Below are positions 38,793 through 46,495 of a stretch of DNA of 64,000 bases, in pieces. The number at the start of each line of letters is the position of its first letter. The stretch's first letter is position 1. The DNA is from DASRJG01 sp032124015 (GTDB lineage: Bacteria > Acidobacteriota > Polarisedimenticolia > Polarisedimenticolales > DASRJG01), in contig JAQBEH010000121.1 of NCBI GenBank assembly GCA_032124015.1, positions 24,605 to 88,604 on the forward strand, read 5' to 3'. A program made the position numbers and the translations under genes. The notes beneath the pieces are model-generated. The model was not told the origin of the DNA, did no database searches, and worked only from the letters and a program-made list of their open reading frames with translations.

Positions 38793-39863
38793 CTAACGCA
38801 GATCGTAAAGCTTGACGCGCACCTCGCGACGTTTGTCGGTCCGCCCGTTCGCGACGTTCAACCGAACCGTCGCGCCGACCCCCGCGGCCTCGAAGGCCTC
38901 GAAGAGATCCTCTTGGCCGCGGACCGTCTTGCCGTCGACGGCGACGATCACATCGCCCAGTCGCGGGCGGCGCGAGCGCGTGAACGTGATCCCGCCGAGG
39001 CCGGACTGGTCCGCAGGGGAGCCCTCCTCGACCTGGTAGATCGCAACACCCTCGATGCCGTTCGATCGCGCGATCGCATCCGAGACCAAACTCGCCCCCG
39101 CGATTCCCGGCTGTTTGATGCGTCCGTACCGGATGAGCTGAGGCACCAGGCGGGTCACGGTATCGATCGGCACCGCGAAGCTGATCCCGGCGGAGGCCCC
39201 GCTCGGCGAGAAGATCGCCGAGTTGATCCCGATCAGGCGTCCCGACGAGTCGAGCAACGGCCCGCCGGAGTTTCCTGGGTTGATCGCCGCGTCGGTCTGG
39301 ATGACGTCGCGGATACGCCGGCCCGACGGCGAACGGAGCTCGCGTCCGAGCCCGCTGACGACGCCGGTCGTCAGCGTGTGGTCGAACCCGAACGGGTTCC
39401 CCACTGCGAGCACGCGTTGTCCCACGACCAGATCGGCGGAGCGGCCGACGGTGAGAGGGACCAACCGGCCCGCGGGGGCATCGACCTTGAGCACCGCCAG
39501 GTCCTTGTCCGGCGCGGCACCGACCAAAACCGCGTCGTATTCCGTGTCCCCCAACGCCACCGAGAACTTGGTGCCGTCCTCGATCACGTGGAAGTTCGTG
39601 ACGATGTGCCCGACCTTGTCCCACACGAATCCGCTTCCGGTTCCGGAGGGCGTCTCGACGGCGTCGAAGGAGAAGACGTCAACCTGGCGTGTGTAGTTCG
39701 TGATGAAGACGACCGAGTTCGACGCGCGACGAAAGACGTCGATGTCACGGCGCTCCTCGGCGGAGAGCCCCTCGGGAAGGGGCGCGTCGGGAAGCGCCGC
39801 CACCGCACCGCGCGCGGCGATGGCGCCGCAGAGCAGCAGCACGAGGAGCGGGACACCCCGCAT
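38793..39863 (-). CDS. HtrA/DegP-like serine protease with one PDZ domain
   Basis: The protein has 356 residues from the ATG at 39863, which overlaps the cytochrome stop (TAATG). Residues 1-22 are a signal peptide (LLVLLLCGAIAARGAVA). The catalytic triad of the trypsin-like domain is His in IVTNFHVIEDG, Asp in APDKDLAVLKVDAP and Ser in INPGNSGGPLLDSSG. One PDZ (about 265-350) has GVAIYQVEEGSPADQSGL and RLGDVIVAVDGKTV. It probably acts in the periplasm on misfolded proteins. A single PDZ and short length make it DegS-like in layout, but it has no membrane anchor after cleavage. Confidence 0.92.
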   Translation of the reverse strand: MRGVPLLVLLLCGAIAARGAVAALPDAPLPEGLSAEERRDIDVFRRASNSVVFITNYTRQVDVFSFDAVETPSGTGSGFVWDKVGHIVTNFHVIEDGTKFSVALGDTEYDAVLVGAAPDKDLAVLKVDAPAGRLVPLTVGRSADLVVGQRVLAVGNPFGFDHTLTTGVVSGLGRELRSPSGRRIRDVIQTDAAINPGNSGGPLLDSSGRLIGINSAIFSPSGASAGISFAVPIDTVTRLVPQLIRYGRIKQPGIAGASLVSDAIARSNGIEGVAIYQVEEGSPADQSGLGGITFTRSRRPRLGDVIVAVDGKTVRGQEDLFEAFEAAGVGATVRLNVANGRTDKRREVRVKLYDLR

Positions 39864-40159
39864 TACTTCGACGGCCCGAAGGTCTTCACGTGCGCGGCCA
39901 CCGCTTGGAGTTGCTCGGGGCTCAGCCTGCTGCGGTACCCGGGCATCTTCCCCTTGCCCTCCGCGGTGATCTTCGCGATCGAATCGACGGACGAAGCGTT
40001 CTGGAAAGCGGGATCGTTGAAGTTTCTCGAACCCTTGCCGGGCGGCTTGGCGATGCCGTCTTTCCCGTGGCACTGCGCGCACTTGGTGTCGTAGAGGGTC
40101 TTCCCCTCCGAGGCGGCGATCGCCAGAACGAGAATCGACGCTATCCGCGCGAGGCGCAT
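39863..40159 (-). CDS. Small monohaem cytochrome c
   Basis: The protein has 98 residues. A signal peptide (ending LAIAASEG) precedes one class I cytochrome c domain with CAQCHGKDG (about 27-35), GSRNFNDPAF, and the Met ligand in GKGKMPGYRSRLSPEQLQAVAAHV. This is a soluble periplasmic electron carrier of the c5/c6 size. It is translationally coupled to the HtrA-like protease, a pairing whose meaning is not evident. Confidence 0.9.
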   Translation of the reverse strand: MRLARIASILVLAIAASEGKTLYDTKCAQCHGKDGIAKPPGKGSRNFNDPAFQNASSVDSIAKITAEGKGKMPGYRSRLSPEQLQAVAAHVKTFGPSK

Positions 40160-40193
40160 GGTTGCGTTCTCCCTGATGTGTACGCGGAGGATT

Positions 40194-40661
40194 CTACTGT
40201 GCGGGGCTTCGAACCGACAGGACGGGGCACGGCGCCTCGCGGAGGACCTTTTCGGCCACAGAGCCGAACACGAGATGCCGCCAACCGGTCCAGCCGTGCG
40301 TTGCGAGCACGATCAGGTCGGCCTTTTCGACGGTGGCTATGCGGTTGACCTCGGCTGCGGCGTCGCCGCGCCCGACGAGTCCTCGCACTTTCACTCCGTG
40401 CACGTGCTTTGCGGCCACCATCGCGAGGCGCCGTTCGACCTCTTGCCGCACCTGCGCCTCGTACTCGGGAAGCGGAAGCGAGGCGAGTCCGAAGTCGGCG
40501 TACGGAGGGATGTCCCACGGCGTCGGCGTGTCCACGGGGAGCACGTGAACGAGCAGCAACTCCGCGTCGAAATGCGAGGCGATCTCGACCGCTACCGGGA
40601 GCGCCTCGAGAGACGTTTGGCTGAAATCGGTCGTAATGAGGATGCGACGGAAGGGAAGCAT
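40194..40661 (-). CDS. Universal stress protein (UspA family)
   Basis: The protein has 155 residues, with GGAGGG 6 nt before the ATG at 40661. RRILITTDFSQTSLEALPVA opens the fold. The ATP-binding signature G-X2-G-X9-G-S/T is intact in THGWTGWRHLVFGSVAEKV, and the C-terminus CPVLSVR is typical. It binds ATP and is associated in other bacteria with stress survival; a specific role cannot be given. It may be transcribed together with the small membrane protein upstream (22-nt gap). Confidence 0.9.
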   Translation of the reverse strand: MLPFRRILITTDFSQTSLEALPVAVEIASHFDAELLLVHVLPVDTPTPWDIPPYADFGLASLPLPEYEAQVRQEVERRLAMVAAKHVHGVKVRGLVGRGDAAAEVNRIATVEKADLIVLATHGWTGWRHLVFGSVAEKVLREAPCPVLSVRSPAQ

Positions 40662-40683
40662 GGCCGGCCCTCCGTCATAAAGC

Positions 40684-41001
40684 CTACCCTCGCGGACCTT
40701 TACCGACCAAGGACATTCGGACTGATTCGGTTTGGGATACCGCGGCGTCGCGCCGACCCTCGAACCACGTTCCGACGGCGACGGCAAGGAGGGTCAGGAA
40801 GAAACACAGCGAGAATCCGGCCACGAATCCGCCGCTGTAGGCCGACCCCGCGGACTCGTAGAACGCCTGGGTGGTGGGGACGTCGGGGACGCTGAGCCCG
40901 TTGCGCTGGATCTTGAGCAGGAAGCCGGCGAGGGCGAAACAGCTGCCGGTGGCGCCGAGGACACCGATCAGGATCGACAGACCCCTTTGCCTGGTCGTCA
41001 T
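40684..41001 (-). CDS. Small two-helix membrane protein
   Basis: The protein has 105 residues. Two transmembrane helices are predicted at about 8-28 (LSILIGVLGATGSCFALAGFL) and 57-79 (GGFVAGFSLCFFLTLLAVAVGTW). The loop between them carries PDVPTTQAFYESAGSAYSGG. No family is recognised. It is divergent from ispG across a 141-nt gap and precedes the universal stress gene. Confidence 0.6.
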   Translation of the reverse strand: MTTRQRGLSILIGVLGATGSCFALAGFLLKIQRNGLSVPDVPTTQAFYESAGSAYSGGFVAGFSLCFFLTLLAVAVGTWFEGRRDAAVSQTESVRMSLVGKGPRG

Positions 41002-41096
41002 CGGAACCCCACCTCAGCCTCCCTCAAGGCCGCGCCGACGAGAGTATTCGACGATCGAGGCGTCGACGCCACTGCCAATTATCGTCGTGGGGTGCG

Positions 41097-41125
41097 TGGA
41101 CTGGCCCTCGCCCCATCCCTACAAT
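41097..41125 (+). promoter_or_regulatory. Predicted sigma70 promoter of ispG
   Basis: TGGACT (41097-41102) and TACAAT (41120-41125) are 17 nt apart. AGGAG follows at about 41131, with normal spacing to the ATG at 41143. Confidence 0.5.
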
Positions 41126-41142
41126 GCGACAGGAGCACGCGG

Positions 41143-43221
41143 ATGAGACTCAACTCAGGGCTTTCGGCCTATCAGAGGCGGCGCACCCGCGTCGTTTACA
41201 TCGGCGACCTCCCCTTGGGCGGAGATCACCCGATTCGCGTGCAGTCGATGACGACCCCGGCCACGACCGATACGGCCGCCACCGTGGCGCAGATCGCGCG
41301 CCTCGTCGAAGCCGGCTGCGAAATCGTGCGCGTGACGGTTCCGACCACGGCGGATGCCGATAATCTGCCGAATATCCGGCGCGCCCTTGCGGCCCTAGCG
41401 ATCAGGGTACCGCTCGTCGCGGACATCCACTTCACGCCGGCAGCCGCGATGAAGGCGGTCGAGCACGTCGAGAAGGTCCGAGTCAACCCGGGGAACTTCG
41501 CCGACAAGAAGCAGTTCGCGGTGCGCGAGTATTCGCCGGCCGACTACGACGCCGAGCTCACGCGGCTCCACGAGACCTTCTCGCCGCTGGTGCGCCGCGC
41601 GAAGGAACTCGGCGTCGCGATGCGGATCGGCACCAACCATGGCTCGTTGTCGGACCGGATCATGAATCGCTTCGGCGACTCCCCCGAGGGCATGGTCGAG
41701 TCTGCCCTCGAGTTCGTGCGCATCTGCGAGGACTGGGGGTATCGCGACCTGGTGCTGTCGATGAAGGCGTCGAACCCGGCCGTGGTGCTCGACGTTTACC
41801 GGCTGTTGGTGCGCCGCATGGGCACGCTGGGCATGGACTATCCGCTGCACGTCGGCGTCACCGAGGCCGGGGACGGTGAGGACGGCCGCATCAAGTCCGC
41901 GCTGGGGATCGGTGTTCTCCTCGAAGAGGGAATCGGCGACACCGTGCGCGTTTCCCTCACCGAAGACCCCGTCGCCGAGATCCCGGTCGCGTTCATGCTC
42001 GTCGCCCCCTACAACGCCAATCTCGCGCTCTCGACCGGGCCGCCGTCGGCATCGTCCGAGTCGTTGCGCCCCAAGCCGAACGAACCGGTGCGGACTTTTG
42101 CGCGGACGAGGGGCAAGGTGGCCTTCGGACCGCGCGTCGTCGGCGGGAACGATACCGTCCTCGTCGAAGTGCCGCTGCGCGGCTCGCTCAGCGACCTCGA
42201 CGCACTACGGCGGGAGCTCGACCGCGAGGCGGGCGTGAGGGTCCCCGAAGAGACGCGGGCCGAAACCGTGTCGGTCGAGCTCGACGATGCCGGCGAGATC
42301 GACGCCTTGACCAGGCTGCGGGCCTCGATGGAGCTCGTCGCCCCTCGCGTGGCGCTGTCCGCGCGTGTCGCGCCCGCAATCGGCGCGACGCTCGACGAGC
42401 CGGCGTGGGCCCGGCTGTTCGAGGCCGCCCACCGCGTACACGTCGTGGTCTCCGGTCCGCCGGACCCAACTTCGACGGAGAGTCTCGACCGCCTTTTCCG
42501 GCTCTCGGCATCCTCGCGCGCGGCGGTGCTCGTCGAGGCGAGCTCGCGGAGGGGCAGCGCCAGGGACGCCATCCGCCTGGCCATCGAGGCGGCACGACGC
42601 GCCAAAGCCTTAGGCGCCCGTGCGCTCCTGGCACTCGATCCCGCGCTCGACCTGACCCCCCTGTTCGCCTACCGGATACTCGCGAACGAGCTCGCCGCGG
42701 CGTCGCTGGCGATTCCCCTGGTGCTTCTCGACCGCCCGAATGCGCGCGGCGCGGACGAGATCCTCGGGGCGGCTTCCGCGCTCGGGGGTCTGCTCTGCCA
42801 GGGGATCGGCGACGCCATCCATGTGGAAACGCAAGCCGCCGAAAACGCGCGGCGGCTCGGGTTCAACATCCTGCAGGCCGCCCGCGTTCGCATGACGAAG
42901 ACGGAGTTCATCTCCTGCCCGTCCTGCGGCCGAACGCTGTTCGACCTCGAAACGACGACGGCGGAGATCAAGGCCCGCACCGCCCACCTCAAGGGACTGA
43001 AGATCGCGGTCATGGGGTGCATCGTCAACGGGCCAGGCGAAATGGCCGACGCGGATTTCGGCTACGTCGGATGGGGGGACGACAAGATCGCCTTGTTCGT
43101 CGGCAAGGAGATGGTCGAAAAGGACATCCCGACCCGCGACGCGGCCGATCGCCTCGTGGAACTGATAAGACGGCACGGCCGCTGGGTCGATCCCGGAACC
43201 ATCGGCGCCAACAAACCGTGA
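41143..43221 (+). CDS. ispG: 4-hydroxy-3-methylbut-2-enyl diphosphate synthase, long form with inserted domain
   Basis: The protein has 692 residues; AGGAG lies about 8 nt before the ATG. It performs the penultimate step of the MEP isoprenoid pathway. The TIM barrel (about 1-290) has RVQSMTTPATTD, VPLVADIHFTP and RIGTNHGSLSDRIM. The [4Fe-4S] domain is at the C-terminus: CPSCGRTLFDLE, GCIVNGPGEMADADFGYVGWG, which supply three Cys and one Glu. Between them about 270 residues form the extra domain seen in plant, Chlamydia and Bacteroidetes IspG; the E. coli enzyme has about 370 residues. No other MEP gene is nearby. Confidence 0.93.
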   Translation: MRLNSGLSAYQRRRTRVVYIGDLPLGGDHPIRVQSMTTPATTDTAATVAQIARLVEAGCEIVRVTVPTTADADNLPNIRRALAALAIRVPLVADIHFTPAAAMKAVEHVEKVRVNPGNFADKKQFAVREYSPADYDAELTRLHETFSPLVRRAKELGVAMRIGTNHGSLSDRIMNRFGDSPEGMVESALEFVRICEDWGYRDLVLSMKASNPAVVLDVYRLLVRRMGTLGMDYPLHVGVTEAGDGEDGRIKSALGIGVLLEEGIGDTVRVSLTEDPVAEIPVAFMLVAPYNANLALSTGPPSASSESLRPKPNEPVRTFARTRGKVAFGPRVVGGNDTVLVEVPLRGSLSDLDALRRELDREAGVRVPEETRAETVSVELDDAGEIDALTRLRASMELVAPRVALSARVAPAIGATLDEPAWARLFEAAHRVHVVVSGPPDPTSTESLDRLFRLSASSRAAVLVEASSRRGSARDAIRLAIEAARRAKALGARALLALDPALDLTPLFAYRILANELAAASLAIPLVLLDRPNARGADEILGAASALGGLLCQGIGDAIHVETQAAENARRLGFNILQAARVRMTKTEFISCPSCGRTLFDLETTTAEIKARTAHLKGLKIAVMGCIVNGPGEMADADFGYVGWGDDKIALFVGKEMVEKDIPTRDAADRLVELIRRHGRWVDPGTIGANKP

Positions 43222-43234
43222 ACAGCGGACGCGA

Positions 43235-43501
43235 TCAGAGCGGGATCTCCTCCCACTCGCGCAGCATCCACGTGCCGAGGCCCAGCTCGACGAGCGGGCT
43301 CGACCGCGCGATCGCCTCGGCCTCGTAAAGATCTTTCGCCTCGAAGATCTCGAGATAGCCGTCGCCGCGCGAGAACTCACCGGCGGCACGGATCTTCCCG
43401 GTGGCCGCAAGCCGCGCCAGATGGGCGAGGTGGTCGCGCCGCGCGGGGTCCACGTCGTCGGGGGACCCGGTGACCAAGATCGTTCTCACGAAGTAAGGCA
43501 T
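43235..43501 (-). CDS. YciI-like protein
   Basis: The protein has 88 residues. The ATG overlaps the stop of the RNase gene (TGATG), with an upstream GTG as alternative. It is a ferredoxin-like fold with RTILVTGSPDDVDPARRDHLAHLARLA, AGEFSRGDGYLEIFEA and ARSSPLVELGLGTWMLREWE, matching the YCII-related family, whose conserved His/Asp pair is kept. The biochemical role of the family is poorly defined. Converges with ispG. Confidence 0.8.
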   Translation of the reverse strand: MPYFVRTILVTGSPDDVDPARRDHLAHLARLAATGKIRAAGEFSRGDGYLEIFEAKDLYEAEAIARSSPLVELGLGTWMLREWEEIPL

Positions 43502-44895
43502 CACAGCTCCACGATCTCGAGGTAGTTGGGACAGTTCACGTCGAGACCCATCTCCTCGCGGAGCGTCGCAGCCAGCGCGTCCCGCGCGTTGGGCTCACCG
43601 TGGACCAGGTGCACGCGTCCGGGGCGCGCCGCTGTTTCGGAAAGCCACGCGAGGATCTCGCCGCGATCGGCGTGGGCCGAGAGCCCGTCGATCGTTTCGA
43701 TCCGCGCCTTCACCGGGATCTCGCGGCCGTACATCCTGACGAACTCCCGACCGTCCTGGAGCGCGCGACCCCGTGTCCCGATCGCCTGGAAGCCGACGAA
43801 CAACACCGTCGTGCGATGGTCGGGGAGCTTGTACGCGAGGTGGTGCAGGATGCGGCCGCCCTCGCACATCCCGGAGGCCGAGATGATGATCGCGGGGTAG
43901 GCGATGTCGTTGAGCGCCTTCGACTCGATCGAGGTCGTCGCGAAGCGCACATTCCGCATCCCGAGCACATCGCCGCCGTTGGCGTTCGCCTCCCTCATCT
44001 CGGCGTCTTGCGCCTCGGGGTGGCGCATGACGATCCGATTCGCCTCGATCGCCATGGGGCTGTCGACGAAGATCGGCACGTCGCTGGGGATCGTCCCTTC
44101 GGCGCGAAGCGCCTGCAGCAGGAACATCAGGTGCTGCGTTCGACCGACCGCGAAGGCCGGGATGAGGAGCGAGCCACCGCGCCGGATCATCTCGTTGACG
44201 ATGCGCCCGATGCGCGCGCCCGCGTCGTCTTTCGGGTGATCGCGGTTGCCGTAGGTGCATTCGAGCAGCAGGTGATCGCAAGGGGGCATCGGCTCCGGGT
44301 CCGGGAGGATCGGTTGCTGCGGGCGCCCGAGATCGCCTGAGAACACGACCACCTTTTCGCCGCCGTCTTTCGCGCGGAGCCGCACTTCGATCATCGCCGC
44401 GCCGACGATGTGCCCCGCCGCGCGGAACGTGACGGTGATCCCCGGCCCCACTTCGCGCGGCGAGTCGAACGCGACGCACCGCATCCGCGGGAGCACGCTG
44501 CGCGCGTCGATTTCGGTGTAAAGCGGCAGCGCCGGCTTGTGCTTCGAATACCCCTTCTTGTTCGCGAAACGGGCGTCTTCTTCTTGAATGTGACCGGAGT
44601 CGGGAAGGATGATCCCGCACAAATCGCGCGACGCGGGGGTGGTGAGGATCTCTCCCGTGTAGCCGTGGCGATAGAGGACCGGCAAGTAGCCGCTGTGGTC
44701 CAGATGCGCGTGGGTCAACAGGACGAGGTTGAGGGTCCCGGGTTCGAACGGCGGAGCGCTCCAGTTCCGGAGCCGCAGGTCCTTGAGCCCTTGGAACAGG
44801 CCGCAGTCCACGAGCATCCGGAATCCGTCGTGCTCCAAGAGGTACTTCGAACCGGTGACCGTTCCGGTGGCGCCGAGGAATTGGAGAGTTGACAT
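43501..44895 (-). CDS. Metallo-beta-lactamase/beta-CASP ribonuclease (CPSF73-like)
   Basis: The protein has 464 residues. The MBL zinc motif is THAHLDHSGYLP (about 60-71), preceded by FLGATGTVTGSKYLLEHD; further ligands are in AAGHIVGAAMIEV and VVFSGDLGRP. The beta-CASP domain (about 205-380) has LLECTYGNRDHP, PAFAVGRTQHLMFLL and IISASGMCEGGRI. The C-terminal GLSAHADRGEILAWL and VHLVHGE complete the site. Such enzymes process or degrade RNA. The start lacks a ribosome site; TACGAT lies 6 nt upstream, suggesting a leaderless transcript. Confidence 0.93.
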   Translation of the reverse strand: MSTLQFLGATGTVTGSKYLLEHDGFRMLVDCGLFQGLKDLRLRNWSAPPFEPGTLNLVLLTHAHLDHSGYLPVLYRHGYTGEILTTPASRDLCGIILPDSGHIQEEDARFANKKGYSKHKPALPLYTEIDARSVLPRMRCVAFDSPREVGPGITVTFRAAGHIVGAAMIEVRLRAKDGGEKVVVFSGDLGRPQQPILPDPEPMPPCDHLLLECTYGNRDHPKDDAGARIGRIVNEMIRRGGSLLIPAFAVGRTQHLMFLLQALRAEGTIPSDVPIFVDSPMAIEANRIVMRHPEAQDAEMREANANGGDVLGMRNVRFATTSIESKALNDIAYPAIIISASGMCEGGRILHHLAYKLPDHRTTVLFVGFQAIGTRGRALQDGREFVRMYGREIPVKARIETIDGLSAHADRGEILAWLSETAARPGRVHLVHGEPNARDALAATLREEMGLDVNCPNYLEIVEL

Positions 44896-44901
44896 GGTTG
44901 G

Positions 44902-44907
44902 ATCGTA
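44902..44907 (-). promoter_or_regulatory. -10-like box directly before the beta-CASP RNase start
   Basis: TACGAT on the minus strand is separated from the ATG (44895) by 6 nt, with no Shine-Dalgarno sequence. The same hexamer occurs on the plus strand at 44933-44938, ahead of the selenoprotein gene. Confidence 0.4.
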
Positions 44908-44957
44908 CCACTGGAAGGGCCACGAATTTTGCTACGATGGCGCGCGGAGGATCGGTC

Positions 44958-45176
44958 ATGAAAATCCAAATCGAGTACTGCTCGCAGTGAAACTACAAGC
45001 CACGAGCCGCCGGTCTGGCGGACGAATTGAAAAAGGCCCTCGACGTCGAAAGTGAACTGACCGCGGGAAGCGGCGGCGTCTTCGAGATCACGGTGGACGG
45101 CAAGAAAGTGTTTTCGAAAAAGGCGCTCGGACGGTTTCCGGAGGACGGCGAGATTCTCGGGCTGATCCGAGGATGA
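44958..45176 (+). CDS. SelW/Rdx-family selenoprotein with in-frame UGA (selenocysteine)
   Basis: A 72-residue reading frame starts at ATG 44958 behind a strong GGAGG (44946-44950, 7-nt gap) and continues through TGA at 44988-44990 to a TGA at 45174-45176. Reading the first TGA as selenocysteine gives KIQIEYCSQU then NYKPRAAGLADELKKAL, and later GSGGVFEITVDGKKVFSKK and GRFPEDGEI, which match the Rdx family (SelW/SelT/SelH) from end to end. The family redox motif CXXC/CXXU falls exactly on Cys8-Sec11. A hairpin with a GGTCT loop follows. The stop overlaps the proline dehydrogenase start (ATGA). Rdx proteins are thioredoxin-fold oxidoreductases. Conventional gene finding would miss this gene. 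Confidence 0.87.
45007..45021 (+). promoter_or_regulatory. Candidate bacterial SECIS hairpin
   Basis: CCGCC and GGCGG form a perfect 5-bp stem around the loop GGTCT, whose first base is 22 nt after the UGA. The Escherichia coli fdhF SECIS also has a GGUCU apical loop, 18 nt after its UGA, and SelB recognises the G-U pair there. The element lies within the coding sequence, as bacterial SECIS elements do. Confidence 0.65.
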
Positions 45177-46093
45177 GCCTCATGGACAAAGCGGTCGTCC
45201 TGGCGCTGCCCATCGTGCCCAAGCCGATCGTGGGGTTCTTTTCGAAGCGCTACATCGCAGGCAGCACGCGCGACGATGCCTTCCGCGTGGTGCGCGAGCT
45301 CGAGCGTGAAGGCTCCATGGCGACGCTCGACATCCTGGGCGAGTTCATCTCCTCGCTCGATCAGGCCGACGCGAACACGCGGGCGTACGTTGACCTCGTC
45401 CGTCAGGTGGCCGCCGAGCGGCTTGCCGAAACCAACGTCTCGGTGAAGCTGACCGCGCTCGGCCTGCTTCTGGATCGATCGCGCTGTCTGACGAACATGC
45501 GCGCGCTCGTCGGGGCGGCGGCGGAGACCGACGCGTTCGTTCGGATCGACATGGAAGACGCGCAGTGCACCGACGCCACTCTTGCGATCTACCGCACCCT
45601 GCGCACGGAGTTCCCCGGCCGCGTCGGAGTCGTTGTCCAGGCGAGGCTGCGACGCACGATGGACGATATCGACGCCGCAACCGACGAGCCCGCGAACTTC
45701 AGACTGTGCAAGGGGATCTACCTCGAGCCGCGCGCCATTGCGTACACCGACCCGGAGATCATCCGCTCCAACTTCACGTTGGCGCTCACGCGGATGTTCG
45801 AGCGCAAGGCGTACGTCGGAATCGCCACGCACGACGAGCGGCTCGTCTGGGAGGCTTTGCGGTTGGTCCGGCGATTCGGCCTGACGCCGGCGCAGTACGA
45901 ATTTCAGATGCTGCTCGGCGTCGAAGAAGAACTCCGCCGAATTCTCCTTTCGGCGGGCCACCGGCTGCGCGTATACGTCCCTTACGGCGAAGAGTGGCAC
46001 GCGTACTCGGTGCGACGGTTGCGAGAGAGCCCGCAGATCGCGGGGCACGCGCTCAAGGCGCTGCTACGCCGACGCCCAGCTCGTACACCATGA
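45173..46093 (+). CDS. Proline dehydrogenase (monofunctional)
   Basis: The protein has 306 residues, about the length of the PRODH barrel alone; there is no P5C dehydrogenase half. It oxidises proline to pyrroline-5-carboxylate with FAD and passes electrons to quinone. The barrel motifs are NVSVKLTALGLLLD, FVRIDMEDAQCTD, FRLCKGIYLEP, VGIATHDERL and YEFQMLLGVEEELRR followed by RVYVPYGEEW. The start overlaps the selenoprotein stop (ATGA), so the two are co-translated. Its 3' end overlaps the convergent membrane protein gene by 41 nt. Confidence 0.92.
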   Translation: MSLMDKAVVLALPIVPKPIVGFFSKRYIAGSTRDDAFRVVRELEREGSMATLDILGEFISSLDQADANTRAYVDLVRQVAAERLAETNVSVKLTALGLLLDRSRCLTNMRALVGAAAETDAFVRIDMEDAQCTDATLAIYRTLRTEFPGRVGVVVQARLRRTMDDIDAATDEPANFRLCKGIYLEPRAIAYTDPEIIRSNFTLALTRMFERKAYVGIATHDERLVWEALRLVRRFGLTPAQYEFQMLLGVEEELRRILLSAGHRLRVYVPYGEEWHAYSVRRLRESPQIAGHALKALLRRRPARTP

Positions 46094-46481
46094 AGCCTCC
46101 GTGGTACGCCGCCGCGGCCGTGAGCCCGACGCCGACGAGCAACCCCGCGGCATAGAGGCCACGCCAGCCCTCGGGAGGCCGCCCGCGCCCCCACGCTTTC
46201 ATCAGCAAGAGCGGAACGAACACCCCGAAGACCATGAGGCCGAGACGCTCGTGATCGGTGACGGCCTCGCTTCCAGCCGGGTCCAAGGTGAGCGAGTTTT
46301 CGGCGAGGAATCCCGCCACGATCGCCGGCACGAGAGACACCGTGCCGAGGACGACCAGACCTCCGCCGAACCGCTCCACGCCCTCGCGGCGTCTGCCGAT
46401 CCCATACGCCTCGACGAGCCCGCCAACGATCAGAAACGCGACGGTTGCGTGGACGAAGACGGGGTGGATGAGGTGCAGCAC
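46053..46481 (-). CDS. DUF2231-like four-helix membrane protein
   Basis: The protein has 142 residues with four predicted transmembrane helices. It begins LHLIHPVFVHATVAFLIVGGL, whose HP and H residues are typical of DUF2231, and continues with TVSLVPAIVAGFLAE and ERLGLMVFGVFVPLLLMKAW. Homologues may bind haem and are often found beside redox genes. It lies 14 nt downstream of the DnaJ-like gene, so the two may be one transcript. Its end overlaps the convergent PRODH gene. Confidence 0.75.
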   Translation of the reverse strand: MLHLIHPVFVHATVAFLIVGGLVEAYGIGRRREGVERFGGGLVVLGTVSLVPAIVAGFLAENSLTLDPAGSEAVTDHERLGLMVFGVFVPLLLMKAWGRGRPPEGWRGLYAAGLLVGVGLTAAAAYHGGFMVYELGVGVAAP

Positions 46482-46495
46482 GTGACGAGGCTCCG

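Noticed and set aside
44958..44990. An 10-residue peptide ending at the TGA, or a pseudogene broken by a nonsense mutation
   Set aside because: The sequence after the TGA keeps full Rdx family similarity with no other damage, the TGA is exactly at the CXXU position, a SECIS-like hairpin follows and the frame is coupled to the next gene. A sequencing error of TGC cannot be excluded without reads.
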